A DNA stretch of 64,000 bases from Ricinus communis (Eukaryota > Streptophyta > Magnoliopsida > Malpighiales > Euphorbiaceae): positions 25,567,688-25,631,687 of the forward strand of contig NC_063264.1 of the NCBI RefSeq assembly GCF_019578655.1, read 5' to 3'. The position numbers were made by a program, and so were the translations under genes. Shown one piece after another: positions 58,851 through 64,000 of the stretch. The notes beneath the pieces are model-generated. The model searched no databases. It saw nothing but the letters and a program-made list of their open reading frames with translations, and was not told the DNA's origin. Each line of letters starts with the position of its first letter. Position 1 is the stretch's first letter.

Positions 58851-61480
58851 TATTAATTTTAATATTTCATTATTATTATTATTAAATTTTTAGAATTTAA
58901 AGTATTATTAGGTGATGATAAAAATAATTTATGTAATTTAATTTAAATATATAAACTTATGTAAAATGATTTTCGTTCAGAGCTAGTATGTTTGTATATA
59001 TATATATACTAAATCCTTTTTGTTAATTTTAATTTTTTGTTTAGAAAAGTGGGGAAAGATAAGAAAAGAAAAAATAGAGAATATAATTTTTTAAAAATAT
59101 ATAGCGCCTATCAGATTAATCTAATGAAAATTAATTATATTTTATTTATTATACTTTGAAATAATAATTATTAATAATCAATAAAAATTATTAAATTTTA
59201 ATGATATCTAATAAAATTTTCAACACTAAATATTAAGTAATTAAATTTAAATTTAAATAGATATATATTAATAAAATCATAAAAAATTATTTTAATTGTC
59301 AAATTTGTAAGTAAAATAATAAAGAAAATATATAAGTTGAAAGAAAATGAATTACTTTTATTTTAAATTCAAGTTGTAATGATAATACAAGATCATCCAA
59401 TCTTTGATGTTGTAATATATATATATAAACAAACTAGTTGAATAAGTCTTTTTCAATGTAGCCAGTTTAATCCTATTTACTCCAGTTCTGTTGCAAATTC
59501 AATTATTTAGGATAACTAATAAATTCAATGGGTCAATCTGATTTTAAAAGCAGTGGGACAAAGGGGCTGGAAAAATAATATTTCACTTATTTGAAAAAGT
59601 TAGTAAAAGTTTCTCCGGGCCCCACTTTTCTCCACTTTCTTTTGTCTTTCAAAACAAGAGTGAATAAAAAGATTTTATCTTTCTTTTCTTTTCTTTTCTT
59701 TCTCCCAATATTTTCCCATATATTTTCTTTCTTTTCTTTTTTTCCAAACAAAGAGTTAGAGAAAAGAGTCGAGCAAAGATGATCGATTCTTAGAAATAGC
59801 AAACAAGCGGGTCAAAATCGGATTTGGATTGGATCTCGTACTATTTCAAGGTTGGTAATTTTTGAAGTTGGATTTTCTCAAATTTGACCATATCAGATAT
59901 GCTAGTTTTGTAGTATGGATTGGGCTGAGTTCTAGCTAGATTAGATTCAGCTCTTTTTTTTACCCTATTTTATTTTTAGGTTTAAATTATTATTGGTTCG
60001 GATCGAGTCAGATTTTTGATAAAATCTAATTTGGATTGTCTCGAATCTTAAGTCGAATTTTGAATTAATTTATTAGGTCCAAATTAAACTTTAGATTAAC
60101 TTATCTAATTTTATTTTTTGATTTTATGAATTTTATCCAATAAAATTTTATATATTTAATTTTCTTAAAATTTTCTATTTCAAGAATGAAGTTTAAATTT
60201 TATATATATATACCTCCTTGAACTATAGTTTCATTTACTTTAATTCTTCTTTCTAAAAATTAAAGAAAATAATAAAAAAATACATATCTTATTAATTTTT
60301 AAAATAATTAATTTAATTATTAATTACTTACAAAAGTGTTTTTGTTGATAAATTAAGAATTTTTAAATTCAAAATAGTATCATTGCTGAAAAATTATTTA
60401 ATTAATTTTACGTTATTAATTAATATACTAGACTTTTATTTAAAAGAATGCTTAAAATTATTAATTTATTCTTTTACTTAAAGTATAATTTTATTTTCAG
60501 TGCTAAATCTTTTTCTCATAAATATAATATTAAAGATATTGAATTTTTTAAAAAAAATTTAAATAAAAATTAAACAAAATTACAAGATAACAAATGACAA
60601 TATCTATTTGTTAATTTAAATCATTCTATTTGATTACTCGTTAGTATCATATATATAATTTCAAACTAATTATGTTATTTAATGAATAAGAATTTATAAA
60701 CTAATAATTTTAACAAATTAAAAACTTAGAGATGACATTATAAAAGATATTAAAATCTTAATTGAAAATAAAATATATTAGAAAATTAGTATTAAAAGTA
60801 GTTATATATGATAATTAAATATCATAAAATTATTATTGTATTTTAATAAAAATTACGTTCGAATTATTTCAAATTTTGAATCGGATTGTATCAGTTATAA
60901 ATTTGAAAGTTCAGATTCGAATTATATCAGGTTCAGATTATTTTAAATCTTTAACTATTTTAGACTCGGGTTGTTTCGGTCTTCGGCCATTTGGATCGCT
61001 TCCGGTCTAAGTCTTTTTAGGTTCTAAAAATTTCAATCTCGATCATTTTAGATTTGAATATCTATTTATTTTATTAAAATTTTGAGTTCAATTAGTTAAA
61101 TTTTGAGTATGCTCAGATTAAAATTAATTTCTATTAGCTGTAAAATAATACAAAAAAAGTATTATATAATTACTCGCTTTTTTACTTAAGGATATATATA
61201 TATTCTTTTCATTATTTAAGACTTTTAGTTTTATTTTTCTTTCATTTCATTTCAAAATTCTCCTAATTATTATTATTATTCTTATTTTATGTTATTGACA
61301 TTAAACAAATATCGATTATTAATGAAAAAATCATTTTTTTATTAATCATAGGTTTACTATAGTTAGCTGTACGATACATTTTTTATATTATATTTTAATA
61401 TAATTAATAAAAAAATATTAAAATGAAAACAAGATGAAACCACATACTTTTAAATGATAAAACACATAGCCAGAAGTATT
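58851..61480. other. AT-rich intergenic DNA with a 'GGATTGGATC' repeat patch
   Basis: No gene is supported. 59800-60070 and 60850-61080 contain related phrases (GATTTGGATTGGATCTCG; CAGATTCGAATTATATCAGG), probably the two ends of one old dispersed repeat. A (TTTTC)n-like pyrimidine patch is at 59680-59745. Confidence 0.4.
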
Positions 61481-61641
61481 CTTTTTTCTTTTCTTTTTAA
61501 CTTTTTGGCACTTTTCCTAAAATTATTATTAAAACCTAACCAACGACCAACCGATGAGTTCATGAAAACCTAAAAAGTCACAATAACGAGACAAATGTCT
61601 TTTCCTCTATCCATTCTCCTGTCCCATGAGATTCCGCTCCA

Positions 61642-61670
61642 TAACGGCTCTACAATCAATATAGCCGTTA
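61642..61670 (+). promoter_or_regulatory. Inverted TAACGGCT / AGCCGTTA motif pair upstream of the X8 gene
   Basis: TAACGGCT (61642-61649) and its exact reverse complement AGCCGTTA (61663-61670) lie 13 bp apart, 124-152 bp before the start codon. AACGG is the core recognised by three-repeat MYB factors in mitosis-specific activator elements. Function here is inferred from motif and position only. Confidence 0.4.
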
Positions 61671-61793
61671 CTTGGGAGGCCTTTTAAAAATCATTTCTGC
61701 TTTTCCTTGTAGAACCCAGAACTCTCACTTCTGCTTTCCTTACAGAAAGTACACCGGAAAAAACAGCTAACAGCAGAAAGAAAAAGCATTATT

Positions 61794-62758
61794 ATGGCTA
61801 AAGTAGCAGCAACTCTCACTCTTTCTCTCTTCATCTTGTACTTCATTTCAGGTATAGCAGTCACTGTCTAGTTTATCACTTTACTAGCATCAGTGGTATG
61901 ATATGTTATAGTGATCCATGTGCTGCATGCATGTATTCTTGTTTTGTTTTCTTGTACATTGTTGCCTAAATATGTGAGTATATATAAATTTCTGCAGGTG
62001 GTAACTCGGCGACTGCTAATAATTATGAACAGGTACAGTCAACATCAGTATAAATCATATTGCAGGAGGAAACTAATTAATTCTGGAAACACAAAAAGTA
62101 ATCACTGATACGGAGTGAAATTACATATCGAAAAAAACTCATAAATTCACAACCTAAATTCGTTTCGTATGAAAAAAATGAAAAATTATAATATGTTAAT
62201 TATATATGATAACTTTTATTTGGAAGCTATATCGGTAGTTGTCATGTTTTATAGTCTTGCACTCGGGTTTACCCGAGTTCAACACATATAAACAGAAATA
62301 TTAACGAATCTTTATTTGACTTGTCTTTAATTGTTGTTTGAAAGTTCAGTTTTGTGGTAATTGCAGAAAACTTGGTGCGTAGCAAAGCCATCATCGGACC
62401 AAGCAACTTTACTTGCAAATATTAATTATGCATGCTCTCAAGTTGATTGCCGGATTCTGCAAAAGGGTTGCCCTTGTTTCAGTCCAGATAATCTCATGAA
62501 TCATGCCTCCATTGCTATGAACATGTACTACCAATCCAGAGGAAGGAACAGATGGAATTGTGATTTCAGGAACTCTGGTCTTATTGTTATGACTGATCCG
62601 AGTAAGTTGGTTAATTATTGTACGCATAATGCACCCACAGGCGTAACCTGACAGTCAATTTATAATTATTCTTAAGTTGGAGACTTGTCTCTGATGATCT
62701 TCTTTCTCTTCTTTTGGGGGGTCAATTTGCAGGTTATGGTAATTGCATCTACGCCTGA
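61794..62758 (+). CDS. Secreted single-domain X8 (CBM43) protein, spliced
   Basis: Exons are 61794-61851, 61998-62032, 62367-62601 and 62733-62758, all GT-AG, with split codons resolved (G|GT Gly20; A|GT Ser110). The product is 117 aa. A signal peptide (MAKVAATLTLSLFILYFISG) covers residues 1-20, then a short linker, then an X8 domain from about residue 32 to 114. The family pattern WCVAKPSSDQATLLANINYAC, VDC, GCPCFSPDNLMNHASIAMN, WNCDFRNSG, then GNC gives seven cysteines (35, 54, 59, 66, 68, 96, 114), six of which form the domain's disulphides. X8 domains bind beta-1,3-glucan (callose), so a wall or plasmodesmal location is likely. No glucanase domain and no GPI-anchor tail is present: the protein ends 3 aa after the last Cys (IYA). 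Its exact role is unknown. Confidence 0.92.
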
Positions 62759-62879
62759 TGCTTGGTACAAAGAAAGGATTGTTAGTCCATGAGAAGTCAA
62801 AGTTATATTCCTTTTAATTTTTGTGAATTTGTCTTGTAATTCTCTCTGAATTATTAATGATCAGTGGTTATATATTGCT

Positions 62880-64000
62880 TTAAAAAAAATAGTGGAGTCG
62901 ATTTAATTTTTAATTTATATTCTCTCAAAAAAGAAATTAAATTATTAGACTATTAATCCCTTTATAAACAAGCAATCATTTTATCATTATAACCCATTAA
63001 GCCAAAGTCTTTAGAATGTTCTCTAATAAGGAGTTTAGCACTTTAGCTTCATGAAAGGTTCCATTCTAATAACTTTAAATTTTAAAAAGGTAAAGTACAT
63101 AATTGATATCCAAAATTTTACTTTTTCTTTTTGCAATTGGATCCATGAACTTACTTTTTTGTTCAACTCGACACCTCTACTACATAAGTTGTAACATTTA
63201 AATCCTTTACAGATAAAAAAAAATTAAAAAATTAAAATTTTGATAAATTACATTAAACGAAATAGTAAAATAACGAGAAAAATAAAAATAGGGTGAGAAA
63301 TGAATATTTTATTTGTTTATAAATGGAAGAGAAAACTAAGAAAATGAATATGAATATGAATAATGAATCCTTTTCTAGTGCTCACCAAATTTGTTTCTTT
63401 ATTTTTTTGAGAGGAAAAGTAGAGAAAGAAGTTTTTTGTTATTATTTCCACTATTTTTATTGCTTCCCAAATAAGATAGGGAAAAGAAATTAGTAATTAT
63501 GTCCTATAATCAAATAAAGACTCTAAAATTGGAGAGTGAGAAAGTTAAAAGAATCAAAATTACTAGATTTATATGCTACAATAGGTAATTTTAATATTTT
63601 TATCACTTAATCCTATGAAATATAGTCGATTTTTAGATTTTACAAGAGTTATAAAATGCCGTGAATTTGGAGTTTTGAAATTTAAATTATTTTTTATTTT
63701 AATTTATTTGCTGGTATAATTGATTTTATTAGATTTTTTCTAATAATGGTGCCAAAGCCATATTATTATTTTTTACATAAATAGTGTATTTATATCTGTT
63801 GGTATGTAATTGAAACTCTGACTTAGTTGAAAAGATAGTAGCAAAAATATTCTGCAGAGCCGCTCCACATTGTAAATAGCCACAGTTGTATGATATTATA
63901 GAATGCTGCGCATAATTGCATAATGTCTCACAACATTGTGTAGCTTCTAAAACAGCCACAATGCCATGTAAAAGCAGTCCTACAATTAAATAATAATATA
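62880..64000. other. AT-rich intergenic DNA
   Basis: No gene is supported. 63070-63200 (CATAATTGATATCCAAAATT; GACACCTCTACTACATAAG) has the wording of a small dispersed repeat. 63830-63990 is less AT-rich, and a minus-strand open frame of 76 codons there (63729-63959) contains no recognised domain. Confidence 0.45.

Noticed and set aside
62409..62627. Minus-strand open frame opposite X8 exon 3
   Set aside because: Shadow of the X8 domain coding sequence.

Overview
The window is nuclear DNA of a flowering plant, most likely a eudicot. It is AT-rich, its genes carry GT-AG introns, and it holds plant-only families: a class III peroxidase, an X8-domain wall protein, plant LINE, copia and chromovirus retroelements, and a CACTA transposon. 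A piece of plastid DNA is embedded in it. The exact species cannot be read from the sequence. No bacterial, phage or CRISPR-like structure is present.

Four host genes are supported. (1) 6346-8545 (+): cytosolic ribosomal protein eL20/RPL18a, four exons, complete at 178 aa. (2) 17100-17888 (-): an intronless peroxisomal enoyl-CoA isomerase/hydratase-family protein ending in the PTS1 signal SKL. (3) 38359-39819 (+): a secreted class III peroxidase, three exons, 324 aa, all catalytic residues and eight cysteines intact. (4) 61794-62758 (+): a short secreted single-domain X8 (CBM43) protein, four exons, 117 aa. They share no pathway beyond being plant housekeeping or cell-wall functions.

The rest is mainly transposable elements and their relics. 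A non-autonomous LTR retrotransposon family (LTRs about 2.6-2.95 kb) is present as one complete element at 29070-36342 (two LTRs, PBS, polypurine tract, a 1.4 kb internal region without usable gag-pol, 5-bp target duplication ATTTT). It also occurs as two solo LTRs: 10921-13480 (duplication ACTAC) and 20715-23551 (duplication AATTA). The second solo LTR sits inside a CACTA transposase relic (19592-23880). A diverged, 5'-truncated chromodomain Ty3/gypsy element on the minus strand (42006-47005) has an LTR recognisably homologous to this family, and a further LTR relic lies at 1-1610. At 48290-56720 a plant LINE is interrupted by a 5'-truncated copia element (49317-52796). Several non-autonomous DNA elements are visible: a 706-bp element with long terminal inverted repeats and an exact 9-bp duplication just upstream of RPL18a (5501-6206), an element abutting the isomerase start (17920-18763), and two long foldback elements (26457-27543 and 40512-41640). 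The first foldback holds a non-palindromic central loop.

A degraded, rearranged plastid insertion (25340-25724) joins a ycf3 exon/intron piece to a trnL-CAA pseudogene; these loci are not neighbours in a normal plastid genome. The most interesting signals are the repeated GAGC-nnn-GCTC dyads inside the LTRs (invariant arms, variable centre), the CpG-rich LTR core, the chimeric plastid insertion and the loop-bearing foldback element. Nothing seen amounts to a wholly new molecular system.
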